From positions 1 to 52,375 of the forward strand of contig CACZQF010000048.1 of NCBI GenBank assembly GCA_902783245.1: a stretch of DNA of 52,375 nt, written 5' to 3'. A program made the translations under genes and the position numbers. Of the stretch, positions 1 to 7,309 are shown one piece after another (within the stretch, counting starts at the first letter, position 1; each line of letters begins with the position of its first letter). The notes beneath the pieces were generated by a model. That model saw only the letters and a program-made list of their open reading frames with translations. It searched no databases and had not been told where the DNA came from. The stretch is from an uncultured Spirochaetaceae bacterium (GTDB lineage Bacteria > Spirochaetota > Spirochaetia > Treponematales > Treponemataceae).

Positions 1-147
1 CGCCCTGAGTTCAGCGACAGTCAGCTGATATTTTCTGCTGATTGCATACAACGTTTCGCCCTGCGCAACAACATGAGTGGTGTCGGCATATATTGACGCG
101 AACGTAAAAGCAACTGCAAACAGGCATAGGAAAAAAATTCTTTTCAT
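1..147 (-). CDS. LysM-domain secreted protein, N-terminal part (cut by window edge)
   Basis: Only the first 49 residues lie in the window and the frame runs open through base 1. It begins MKRIFFLCLF, a short basic N-terminus followed by a hydrophobic stretch and a likely signal peptidase I site near residue 21 (SIYA|D). HVVAQGETLYAISRKY follows, the start of a LysM peptidoglycan-binding motif. The family binds cell-wall glycan in the periplasm, often as part of a hydrolase or lytic enzyme; the domain that would show this lies outside the window. The ATG has no Shine-Dalgarno, and a promoter-like -10 box ends only 6 bases upstream. Confidence 0.75.
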   Translation of the reverse strand, partial: MKRIFFLCLFAVAFTFASIYADTTHVVAQGETLYAISRKYQLTVAELRA

Positions 148-153
148 ACTGCT

Positions 154-181
154 ATAGTATCGGCAGATTGCGGGCGGTAAA
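154..181 (-). promoter_or_regulatory. Promoter for the LysM gene, possibly giving a leaderless mRNA
   Basis: On the minus strand a -35-like TTTACC (176-181), a 16-base spacer and a -10-like TACTAT (154-159) are followed by 6 bases and then the ATG at 147. Transcription would start at or next to the A of the start codon. The -35 matches the consensus at only 4 of 6 positions, so this is moderate evidence. Confidence 0.4.
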
Positions 182-196
182 TAAGCGATAAGCGAT

Positions 197-1417
197 TTAA
201 CCGGTAATATTGCGAAAAAAAGCTCCGGCGTCTATGCCGTTCACGATTTTTCCGATCGGATAGGCGGCAAGGATGTTGTCACGGCCGCCGGTCAGATGCT
301 CAGAAGTAATGCCGTGACGTATGGAGCTATCAGCTTCCAGAAGCGCAGAGATATGGTCTGCAAAGCGTACAAGCCTGCCGTCCACGGGCGCGTATACATC
401 TTTGTTATAGGATTCGTTGAGCTGTTCCCACGTGACGTGTTTTACAGCGCCGTCAAGCAGCACGCGGTTTTCAAATTCATCGCTCGTAAAGTAGATGAGC
501 TCGTCCTTGTAGCACGGCTCCATGAGCGGCACAAGCTCTTTATCCACGATCTGATCCTCGATCTTCTTTACGATAAAGGGAAGCTCATCGGTGGCCTGCT
601 TTACCGGCGAAATGATGTCTCTGGTCACCGCCTCGGGCAGGTCATGGAACAATGCGCTGAAATAATTATCATACAGCCGTCTGGGGCACAGCGGCGTGTC
701 GGTACACCGGGAAAGCAGCAGCGTAATTACAGCTACAAAAAAACAGTGTCCAAGCACGCTTGTGGCAGGCACGCGGGGCGTCTGGTTCCACCGGCGCTGA
801 AAGCGCAGCTGCTCTATCATCATTAGAAAATCAAAGGGACGCTGCCGCGTCAGCAGCAGCTGCATGCCGCGCAGGTCCAGATAGTTCTGGATGTCGGCGT
901 TCAAGTCTTTTTCGATTTTTTCAAGCCGCTGCGGCTCATTGACCATGGCGATCATCTGCAGTTCGCGCAGCGTTGAGAATTTGTGCGCGGCACGGAATAC
1001 ACGGGCGGTCAGCTTGCCCCGCTCGTCAAGCGGCAGGGAACCGCCGGACTGCCCGATGTATAAGGTAAACCGCGCGAACAGTTCTTCATCATGCATAAGC
1101 GGGCGGTATTGATTCAACACCCACTCATTCAGACGCATGTATTCACCGGGAAATTCATTCTTAATCAGGCGCTGCACTGGTGATTTGATGTCACAGAGCG
1201 CTATTTTTTTGAGCAGGTCGAACAGGGAGGCATAAATCATCCATTCCCAGTCTATACTCCTGCCCCTGCTCTCCTCGATCCTGCCGATCATATAGGCAAG
1301 CACCATCTTTTCACCTGCTTTGTCCATTTCGATGATATCAAACGGACGTACCAGATCATTCCACCGTTCGATGGAATACGCCTCAAAAATCTTAAGAATG
1401 AATTTCCGGTCAAGCAT
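197..1417 (-). CDS. HD-domain phosphohydrolase (HD_3/YfbR-like)
   Basis: A 406-residue protein. The C-terminal half carries metal-binding HD signatures: His224 (VLGHCFF), His258-Asp259 (ALFHDLPEA) and Asp354 (RFADHISALLEA). This H..HD..D pattern is that of HD-domain phosphohydrolases such as YfbR-type 5'-deoxynucleotidases. The first 200 residues are not recognised. The start codon overlaps the stop of the upstream permease by one base (TGATG), so it is probably translated as the last gene of the nucleoside-importer operon. From that context a role in nucleotide or nucleoside metabolism is inferred; the substrate cannot be read from sequence. Confidence 0.75.
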   Translation of the reverse strand: MLDRKFILKIFEAYSIERWNDLVRPFDIIEMDKAGEKMVLAYMIGRIEESRGRSIDWEWMIYASLFDLLKKIALCDIKSPVQRLIKNEFPGEYMRLNEWVLNQYRPLMHDEELFARFTLYIGQSGGSLPLDERGKLTARVFRAAHKFSTLRELQMIAMVNEPQRLEKIEKDLNADIQNYLDLRGMQLLLTRQRPFDFLMMIEQLRFQRRWNQTPRVPATSVLGHCFFVAVITLLLSRCTDTPLCPRRLYDNYFSALFHDLPEAVTRDIISPVKQATDELPFIVKKIEDQIVDKELVPLMEPCYKDELIYFTSDEFENRVLLDGAVKHVTWEQLNESYNKDVYAPVDGRLVRFADHISALLEADSSIRHGITSEHLTGGRDNILAAYPIGKIVNGIDAGAFFRNITG

Positions 1418-2325
1418 CAGGATGCACCCTTAACCCACGGTTTGCCGACTTCAGCCGGCGCATAATTCTTGCCGCTGAAGATAACGAGTGCCAGCAGTGT
1501 GATGACATAGGGCAGCAGGTTAAAGAATTCAGTGGGCAGCAGGTTTTTAAGCATCGGAATATTCACTACGTACAGCGCAAATGCAACCGCGGTACCGAAC
1601 AGCATGGATGATCCGGTCACGCCGAGCGGGCGCCAGCGGCCGAATGACACGGCGGCCAGCGCGATAAAGCCCGTACCGTTGATGGTGTTTGACGTGTACT
1701 GAATCGTTTCCGTAAGTACCAGACAGCCGCCAGCCAGACCTGCAAGCAGGCCTGAGAAGAGCACCGCAAAGTAGCGGATACCGATAACATTAATACCGAC
1801 CGACGCAGCGGCATCAGGATGCTCGCCGCAGGCGCGCAAACGCAGTCCAAACGGAATGCGGTACATCATAAACCATACGAACAGCATCACGCAGAGCGCG
1901 ATCCAGAACGTGGGGTAAATGCCCATGATACCGGCCTGCATGCCCATTTTATAGGCGGCAGTGCGGTCCGCATTGAACAGAATCTGTGAAAAGAAGATGG
2001 TCACACCGTTTGCCAACAGGTTTATACCTGTACCGGATATGGTCTGATCTGCATTCAGTGAAATAGCGGCATATGCATGGATCATTGAGAACACCATGCC
2101 GAACAAAGCGCCGATAACAAGCGCAAGCCATTCTGAGCCGGGAACCGTCGTCTCCATAAGTACGTGGGCTGCGGCCGCCGCAAATGCTCCGATACTCATA
2201 AGCCCTTCAAGCGCAATGTTCGTAACACCGCTGCGCTCTGCAACCATACCGCCGGCGGCGGTAATCAGAATCGGAGAAACAATCATTAAAATAGAAGGTA
2301 TCATTCCCAATACAATATTCATCAC
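1417..2325 (-). CDS. ABC importer permease, BMP/nucleoside type (second permease)
   Basis: A 302-residue polytopic inner-membrane protein of the branched-chain/simple-sugar permease superfamily (BPD_transp_2), the YufQ/NupC-like partner in BMP-family nucleoside importers. Family features include GMVAERSGVTNIALEG near the N-terminus and the cytoplasmic loop FGLRLRACGEHPDAAASVGI, which contacts the ATPase. It overlaps the upstream permease by 4 bases (ATGA) and the HD gene by one. With that permease, the double ATPase and the binding protein it forms one importer, likely for purine nucleosides or related compounds; substrate is inferred from the PnrA-like binding protein. Confidence 0.88.
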   Translation of the reverse strand: MMNIVLGMIPSILMIVSPILITAAGGMVAERSGVTNIALEGLMSIGAFAAAAAHVLMETTVPGSEWLALVIGALFGMVFSMIHAYAAISLNADQTISGTGINLLANGVTIFFSQILFNADRTAAYKMGMQAGIMGIYPTFWIALCVMLFVWFMMYRIPFGLRLRACGEHPDAAASVGINVIGIRYFAVLFSGLLAGLAGGCLVLTETIQYTSNTINGTGFIALAAVSFGRWRPLGVTGSSMLFGTAVAFALYVVNIPMLKNLLPTEFFNLLPYVITLLALVIFSGKNYAPAEVGKPWVKGAS

Positions 2326-3449
2326 ACAGCCTCCGCCAGCTTGGCAGCCTTACGCTTTTCATTCCAGGCAATGAACAGGCGTAACCCGGTCTTAAGGGAA
2401 ATAAATACTACAACCAGACCCTGGATAATAAAGGTAATCTCCTTGGGAATCTTGTTTGTCTGCATAATCGGCTGGGCAGCCTGAAGCATACCGAACAGCA
2501 GGCCTGCAAAAGCAATACCTGACGCCTTGTTGTTACCTACCAGAGCAACGGCAATGCCGGTAAAGCCGTAGTTGTCCATGCCGGAGATAAGCCGGCCGTA
2601 TTTGAAGGAACCGAGTGCCACGATGCCGCCGCCGAGTCCCGCATATGCGCCGGAAATAGCCATGGCGATGGTGATGCTCGCGATCACGGGGATACCGGAA
2701 GCACGGGCCGCATCCTTATTGTAGCCCGTGGCACGGAGACCGAAACCGACGTTGGTTTTGTCCAGAACGAACCAGTAAATTACGATACACAGAATGGCGA
2801 TGAAGAATCCCGCATTGAGCATGGAGCCGTTCGTCAGCTTGGAAAGGAATCCGATGTGCAGGCTCGCCGTCTCGGGGAAATTCACCGTCTTATACGTGTT
2901 GGTACCGGGAATCGCCTTGGTGATGATACGCGACAGATACAGCGCTACATAGTTCAGCATGATGGTGGCAACGACCTCTGAAACCTCAAACTTAGCCTTG
3001 AGGAATCCGACTACGCCGCCCCACACCGCGCCTGCAACCGTTGCAAGCAGCACTGCAAGCGCCACATGCACGAACGGTACGGCAGGGAAAAGCAGCGCAA
3101 CGACCTGCGCAACCGTCATACCGATAATATACTGCCCTTCGCCGCCGATATTGAACAAACCGGCACGGGAGGCAAACGCCATAGTAAAGCCGCACAAAAT
3201 ATACGGCACAGAGTATGTAAGCCACTCACCAACATACCGTATATTCCATTTTCCATTATTCAGATTAAAGCCGGTCAGGACCTGTACCAGCGCCTTGTAA
3301 ATACCGGAAGGATTTCTGCCTACCAGCATGACCAGCAGCGTTGCTACGATAAAGCCCAGCAGAACGACCATCACCGATACGGCGCCGTCTGAACGGAGCA
3401 GAAGCGATGACAGCTTTCCGCTTTTCTTAGTTTGAACCATATCACTCAT
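2322..3449 (-). CDS. ABC importer permease, BMP/nucleoside type (first permease)
   Basis: A 375-residue polytopic membrane protein of the YufP/NupB-like permease family. It has a cytoplasmic N-terminus of about 25 residues, many hydrophobic segments, the motif ASRAGLFNIGGEGQYIIG and the ATPase-coupling loop GFGLRATGYNKDAARASGI. It pairs with the following permease as a heterodimeric channel. Its start overlaps the ATPase stop by 4 bases (ATGA), so the whole transport operon appears translationally coupled. Confidence 0.88.
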   Translation of the reverse strand: MSDMVQTKKSGKLSSLLLRSDGAVSVMVVLLGFIVATLLVMLVGRNPSGIYKALVQVLTGFNLNNGKWNIRYVGEWLTYSVPYILCGFTMAFASRAGLFNIGGEGQYIIGMTVAQVVALLFPAVPFVHVALAVLLATVAGAVWGGVVGFLKAKFEVSEVVATIMLNYVALYLSRIITKAIPGTNTYKTVNFPETASLHIGFLSKLTNGSMLNAGFFIAILCIVIYWFVLDKTNVGFGLRATGYNKDAARASGIPVIASITIAMAISGAYAGLGGGIVALGSFKYGRLISGMDNYGFTGIAVALVGNNKASGIAFAGLLFGMLQAAQPIMQTNKIPKEITFIIQGLVVVFISLKTGLRLFIAWNEKRKAAKLAEAV

Positions 3450-5005
3450 GATGCTGTTTCCTCCGATTTTCTACCCTTGGAACCTGCCATCATAATACCG
3501 ATGTCACGCTCTGTAACCTCACCGGCATTATAAACACCTACGATGCTGCCTTTAGAGATTGTGGCTATCCGATCGCACAGGTTCATAATTTCATCAAGCT
3601 CAAATGAAACAAGCAGGATTGCCCTGCCCTTGTCCCGCTCTGCAAGAATACGACGGCGGATATACTCGATGGCGCCTACATCCAGACCGCGCGTAGGCTG
3701 CGCAATAATGAGCGCATCGCCGCCCATATCAACCTCACGGGCGATGATCACTTTCTGTTGATTTCCGCCCGACATACTGCCCGCGGAAGTAGCTGCGCCT
3801 TTGCCTGCGCGGATATCAAACGCGCCGATAAGCTCATCAGCCTTCTTTTCCATCGCTTCTTTTACAAGCAGACAGCCGTTCTTTGTATAGGGAGTCCGGT
3901 AGTAGTTTTTGAGCGCGACGTTCTCGGCAACCGTAAATTCTTTTACCAGACCGTGGCGGTGGCGGTCCTCAGGTACATGCCCAAGCCCCGCTTCTATGCG
4001 CTCGCGGATAGAAAGCTTGCTGATATCCTTGCCTTTAAGCAGGATGCGGCCGTTTTCAAGCGGTGACAGACCAGTAAGTCCGTACAAAAGCTCGCTCTGG
4101 CCGTTACCGTCAACACCGGCCACACCAACAATCTCTCCGGCCCGAACATCAAGCGAAAGATCTTTAACTGCAAGCTGCCCGCGTGAGTTTTTAACGGACA
4201 TATGCTCAATCTTAAGAACGGTATCGCCAAAATGCGGCGGATTTTTTTCGATTTCAAATTTTACCGCGCGACCGACCATCATTTCCGCAAGCTGCTCTTC
4301 GCTCACGTCGGCAACCTGCACCGTCCCCACAACCTTTCCTCTGCGCAGTACCGTACACCGCTCGGCAACAGCCTTGATTTCCTTCAGTTTATGCGTAATC
4401 AGAATGATAGTCTTACCTTTACGCTTGAGCAGACGGATGATTTCCATAAGCTCATCAATTTCCTGCGGAGTAAGCACCGCGGTGGGCTCATCAAAAATAA
4501 TGATTTCTGCATTGCGGTACAGCACCTTGAGAATCTCAACGCGCTGCTGCATGCCGACCGTAATATCCTCTATCAAGTCTTTAGGATTTACTTTAAGACC
4601 GTAGCCGTCAGAAATCGCGGCAACACGATTTTCTGCAGCTTTCATATCCAGCATACCGAATTCATTTACAGACTCACAACCGAGTACAATGTTTTCCGTA
4701 ACGGTATAGTTACGTACCAACTTAAAATGCTGATGGACCATACCGATTCCGAGTGCGGTCGCATCGTTAGGATCCTTGATTTTAACTTCTTTACCTTTAA
4801 TTTTTATACTGCCGCTGTCAGGATCATAAGAACCGAACAAAATGGACATTAACGTTGATTTTCCGGCGCCGTTTTCGCCGAGCAGTGCAAGCACTTCATT
4901 TTTTCTGACAGTTAAATCAACATGGTCATTGGCGACGACACCGGGGAACGCTTTGGTAATTCCGATCATTTCTATGATATTCGGTTGCACTTCAGCAGAA
5001 CTCAT
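3446..5005 (-). CDS. ABC importer ATPase with two nucleotide-binding domains (BMP/nucleoside type)
   Basis: A 519-residue protein with two ABC domains in tandem, as in YufO/NupA and RbsA-like ATPases. Domain 1 has Walker A GENGAGKST near residue 43, a VGMQQR signature and Walker B IIIFDEPTAVLTP. Domain 2 has a degenerate Walker A (GVDGNGQSE), signature SGGNQQKV and ALIIAQPTRGLDVGA in the Walker B region, so it probably hydrolyses ATP poorly; this asymmetry is normal for the family. A strong Shine-Dalgarno (AAGGGGG) precedes the ATG. It is separated from the binding-protein gene by about 160 bases holding two hairpins. Confidence 0.92.
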   Translation of the reverse strand: MSSAEVQPNIIEMIGITKAFPGVVANDHVDLTVRKNEVLALLGENGAGKSTLMSILFGSYDPDSGSIKIKGKEVKIKDPNDATALGIGMVHQHFKLVRNYTVTENIVLGCESVNEFGMLDMKAAENRVAAISDGYGLKVNPKDLIEDITVGMQQRVEILKVLYRNAEIIIFDEPTAVLTPQEIDELMEIIRLLKRKGKTIILITHKLKEIKAVAERCTVLRRGKVVGTVQVADVSEEQLAEMMVGRAVKFEIEKNPPHFGDTVLKIEHMSVKNSRGQLAVKDLSLDVRAGEIVGVAGVDGNGQSELLYGLTGLSPLENGRILLKGKDISKLSIRERIEAGLGHVPEDRHRHGLVKEFTVAENVALKNYYRTPYTKNGCLLVKEAMEKKADELIGAFDIRAGKGAATSAGSMSGGNQQKVIIAREVDMGGDALIIAQPTRGLDVGAIEYIRRRILAERDKGRAILLVSFELDEIMNLCDRIATISKGSIVGVYNAGEVTERDIGIMMAGSKGRKSEETAS

Positions 5006-5042
5006 AGATACCCCCTTTTTATGCCTGGAAAATACAAAAAAA

Positions 5043-5072
5043 ATACGCTGCGCGGCAAATAACGCAGCGTAT
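5043..5072 (-). terminator. Terminator-like hairpin between binding-protein and ATPase genes
   Basis: Perfect 10-bp stem ATACGCTGCG / CGCAGCGTAT with a 10-base loop. In minus-strand RNA the stem is followed by a run of U (about TTTTTTTG). It lies after the pnrA-type gene and before its ATPase gene, so it probably terminates part of the transcription and lets the binding protein be made in excess. Confidence 0.7.
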
Positions 5073-5117
5073 ATTAAAAAATATGCAAATCAAACAGACC
5101 TGCAGTCAGCCAGAATG

Positions 5118-5147
5118 CATTCCGGACTGCGGGCGCACTCCGGAATG
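5118..5147 (-). other. Stable hairpin just after the pnrA-type gene
   Basis: Perfect 9-bp inverted repeat CATTCCGGA / TCCGGAATG with a 12-base loop, starting 17 bases after the binding-protein stop. No U tract follows on either strand, so it is more likely a 3'-end stabilising or processing structure than a terminator. Confidence 0.5.
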
Positions 5148-5164
5148 TCCTGCAAGGTTATACG

Positions 5165-6283
5165 CTAGTTGTCTTTTGCGCCGAGACCAGCGGGTACTTT
5201 ACCAGCTGCCAGAGCATCTTTGTATGTACCGATAACCTTAATCTTGCCGCTGATAATATCAGCCTTGATCGTCTCAATCTGCTTTGCAACAGCCGGCTTC
5301 AGCTCAGGATTTGAGGTGGCAAAGCCGACACCGTCATCTTTAAGAGCCAGAGATACAACGCCGGCTTTGTAGGTGTTGTTCTCGATGGCTTTGAGTGCAT
5401 ACAGCGTTGCAGATTCAACGCGTTTGATCATTGAAGTAAGAACGGCAGACTTTTTGCCATCATACAGACCGTCCTCATACTGGTCAGAATCAACACCGAT
5501 TGCCCATACGTTCTTACCGGCTACACGGTATTCCTTAGCCTGAGCAATCGTTCCGTTACCGGTACCGCCAGCTGCAGAGTAGATGGTGTAGATACCGCTG
5601 TCATACCAGTTCTTTGCCTGGGTTTTTGCCAGATCGGGTTTGCCCCAGTCATTAGCATAGTAATCAACAACCTGTGCATCGGGGATCACATAGCGCAGAC
5701 CCTGAATATAGCCGACTTCAAACTTGGTGATGGTTGCACCAGGAACGCCGCCAATAAAGCCAAATTTGGGGTTGGCAACTTTTTCTTCTTTTGCCTGCAG
5801 TGCAGCAGCAGCACCTACAAGGAATGACCCCTGCTCTTCTGTAAAGACAAATCCCATAACGTTGGGCTGATTTACCCAGTCAACGTCAACGATCATGTAT
5901 TTCTGGTTGGGATACAGGGGAGCAACTTCACCCAGTGCATCCGCGAATGTAAAGCCGGTTACAACGATCAGATCAGGAGCGTCATCAGAAATCTGCTTCA
6001 GAACAGGAATGTACTGATCCTGTGTCTGACAGGCGATAACATCATACGCCGTACCACGCTGCTTTTCATTTTCCTTTGTATCGCCATAGAAAGAAAGAAT
6101 ACCACGCCATGCGGCAGCATTAAATGATTTATCATCAATACTGGTGGCATCCGTAATCAAACGGATTGTAGGCTTGCTGCCAGATGCCTGCTTTGAACCG
6201 GCAGCCTTAGAATCTTTTGAGCCGCCTGCAAATACTGCTGCTGTCAAGCTCAGTGCAGCAATAACAGATGTAATTTTTTTCAC
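5165..6283 (-). CDS. PnrA/TmpC-like BMP-family substrate-binding protein (nucleoside ABC importer)
   Basis: A 372-residue periplasmic binding protein of the BMP (Med/PnrA) family. Family blocks include DATSIDDKSFNAAAWRGI, the EEQGSFLVGAAAAL region, AAGGTGNGTIAQAKEY and GVDSDQYEDGLYDGKKS, matching the T. pallidum PnrA layout. The start is set at GTG 6283 because GGAGG lies 7 bases upstream; the ATG at 6295 overlaps that Shine-Dalgarno. The N-terminus is a good signal sequence ending TAAVFAGGSKD. No Cys is present at the cleavage region, unlike PnrA of T. pallidum, so the lipid anchor expected for a spirochaetal binding protein is missing in this sequence. First gene of the importer operon. Confidence 0.88.
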   Translation of the reverse strand: MKKITSVIAALSLTAAVFAGGSKDSKAAGSKQASGSKPTIRLITDATSIDDKSFNAAAWRGILSFYGDTKENEKQRGTAYDVIACQTQDQYIPVLKQISDDAPDLIVVTGFTFADALGEVAPLYPNQKYMIVDVDWVNQPNVMGFVFTEEQGSFLVGAAAALQAKEEKVANPKFGFIGGVPGATITKFEVGYIQGLRYVIPDAQVVDYYANDWGKPDLAKTQAKNWYDSGIYTIYSAAGGTGNGTIAQAKEYRVAGKNVWAIGVDSDQYEDGLYDGKKSAVLTSMIKRVESATLYALKAIENNTYKAGVVSLALKDDGVGFATSNPELKPAVAKQIETIKADIISGKIKVIGTYKDALAAGKVPAGLGAKDN

Positions 6284-6311
6284 ATTATCCTCCATGAAAA
6301 AACAAGTACAT

Positions 6312-6352
6312 ACAGCCGCAGGCTCCAGTCTTACCCCGAAGCTTACGGCTGT
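6312..6352 (-). promoter_or_regulatory. Long hairpin in the 5' leader of the pnrA-type gene
   Basis: In the minus-strand leader ACAGCCG...CGGCTGT closes a stem of about 15 pairs with one mismatch and a few G-U pairs around an 11-base loop (GGGGTAAGACT). It lies between the promoter and the Shine-Dalgarno, ending about 28 bases before the GTG. I do not recognise a known riboswitch class in it. Confidence 0.5.
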
Positions 6353-6370
6353 TTATTTGTCGTGTCCTAT

Positions 6371-6398
6371 ATTATATCATAATCTGATAAATGTACAA
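6371..6398 (-). promoter_or_regulatory. Sigma70-type promoter of the nucleoside-importer operon
   Basis: Minus-strand TTGTAC (-35, 6393-6398), 16-base spacer, perfect TATAAT (-10, 6371-6376). Predicted start near 6364, giving a leader of about 80 bases that contains the hairpin at 6312-6352. Confidence 0.7.
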
Positions 6399-6449
6399 TA
6401 AAAAAATTTAGATAAGCAAAAATATTATTGGTTCTTTTATGGAAACCGC

Positions 6450-6489
6450 AAAAACTTCAGACAGCCTTGATATCGACATCAAAGCTGTC
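6450..6489 (-). terminator. Rho-independent terminator of the ppnK-recN operon
   Basis: GACAGC..TTGAT / ATCAA..GCTGTC forms a 12-bp stem with one G-U pair and a 6-base loop (6460-6489). On the minus strand it is followed by TGAAGTTTTT. It begins 16 bases after the stop of the 6506-7309 gene. Confidence 0.8.
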
Positions 6490-6505
6490 CTTTTTCGAGG
6501 TGTCC

Positions 6506-7309
6506 TTACCTGCTTGAGCCAGCTTTATGGTCCGCATCCATCTTTTCTTTCCAGACAAGCGCTTTCTTCTTCAGTTCCTCAGCCTCATCTGAATTTCCGA
6601 TAGCTATGGCCAAACGGCGCTGCGCCAGCAGGAAATTGATGCCCATACGGATATCGTCGATGCGCCGCGTAGAAAGCTCGTAGCGGTCACGGTAAGCCGC
6701 CGCGGATTTTTCGAGCAGCTTTTTGATAAGCCGTATATAATACACGGTATTGTCGTAGTCGGCGGAATTGGGATCAAAGTAATCTTTCGCAGCTTTTTTC
6801 ATATCCAGCAGGTTCTTTGCCACAACCGCAAACCGCCCCTCAAGCTCTACGAACGACCATTTCCACTTACTGTTATCACCAAACGCGTCAACTAGCATCT
6901 GGATCGATAGTCCGAGCTTTCTGATCTGATAGTATCTGGTTGTAAGCGGCGTATTGCTGATGCCGGCAAGCTTGTCGTCAAGATCCGTATAGGGAATGTC
7001 AACTATATTAGAGACAATCTCCTCAAGATATATAATCGCCTTGTACAAAGCTTTGCGCGCGTCATTCAGAGCATCATTATTTTTAAATGAAAGCAGCTTA
7101 AGGGAAAGGGAATTCATCATCATATACAATGACGCCACATACATCATCTCATCGCACAGCAGCAGTTTTTTGTAGCTGCTGCCGGCAGTATCCTTCTGGA
7201 TAAGTCCCAGAATACTTTTTTCTTTTTCGAGCGTCTGTTTTATACGGTCTGCATATGGAACGATTTTCTGCGCATATAATTCTCTGTCCTGTGCCGTGAC
7301 TTTAGCCAT
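6506..7309 (-). CDS. Conserved-looking protein of unknown function coupled to recN
   Basis: A 267-residue soluble, largely helical protein with many charged residues and no signal peptide. I do not recognise its family. The start is set at ATG 7309 (MAKVTAQDREL), preceded by a perfect GGAGG with good spacing; the longer frame to 7432 only runs inside recN. The start overlaps the recN stop by 8 bases, so it is probably coupled to RecN. The predicted helices and lack of catalytic motifs suggest a structural or regulatory role, but that is a guess. A terminator follows directly. Confidence 0.8.
   Translation of the reverse strand: MAKVTAQDRELYAQKIVPYADRIKQTLEKEKSILGLIQKDTAGSSYKKLLLCDEMMYVASLYMMMNSLSLKLLSFKNNDALNDARKALYKAIIYLEEIVSNIVDIPYTDLDDKLAGISNTPLTTRYYQIRKLGLSIQMLVDAFGDNSKWKWSFVELEGRFAVVAKNLLDMKKAAKDYFDPNSADYDNTVYYIRLIKKLLEKSAAAYRDRYELSTRRIDDIRMGINFLLAQRRLAIAIGNSDEAEELKKKALVWKEKMDADHKAGSSR

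Noticed and set aside
296..826. Plus-strand open frame of 176 codons inside the HD gene
   Set aside because: Antisense shadow; no motif, and no promoter or ribosome-binding site.
3909..4852. Long plus-strand open frames inside the ABC ATPase gene
   Set aside because: They are antisense to strongly conserved ABC motifs and Ser/Arg-rich without domains.
6284..6295. ATG at 6295 as start of the PnrA-like gene
   Set aside because: It overlaps the GGAGG ribosome-binding site; the GTG at 6283 gives correct spacing and a signal peptide starting with basic residues.
6312..6398. Purine riboswitch ahead of the nucleoside importer
   Set aside because: Only one long hairpin is seen; the three-way junction with conserved loops of the purine class is not present.
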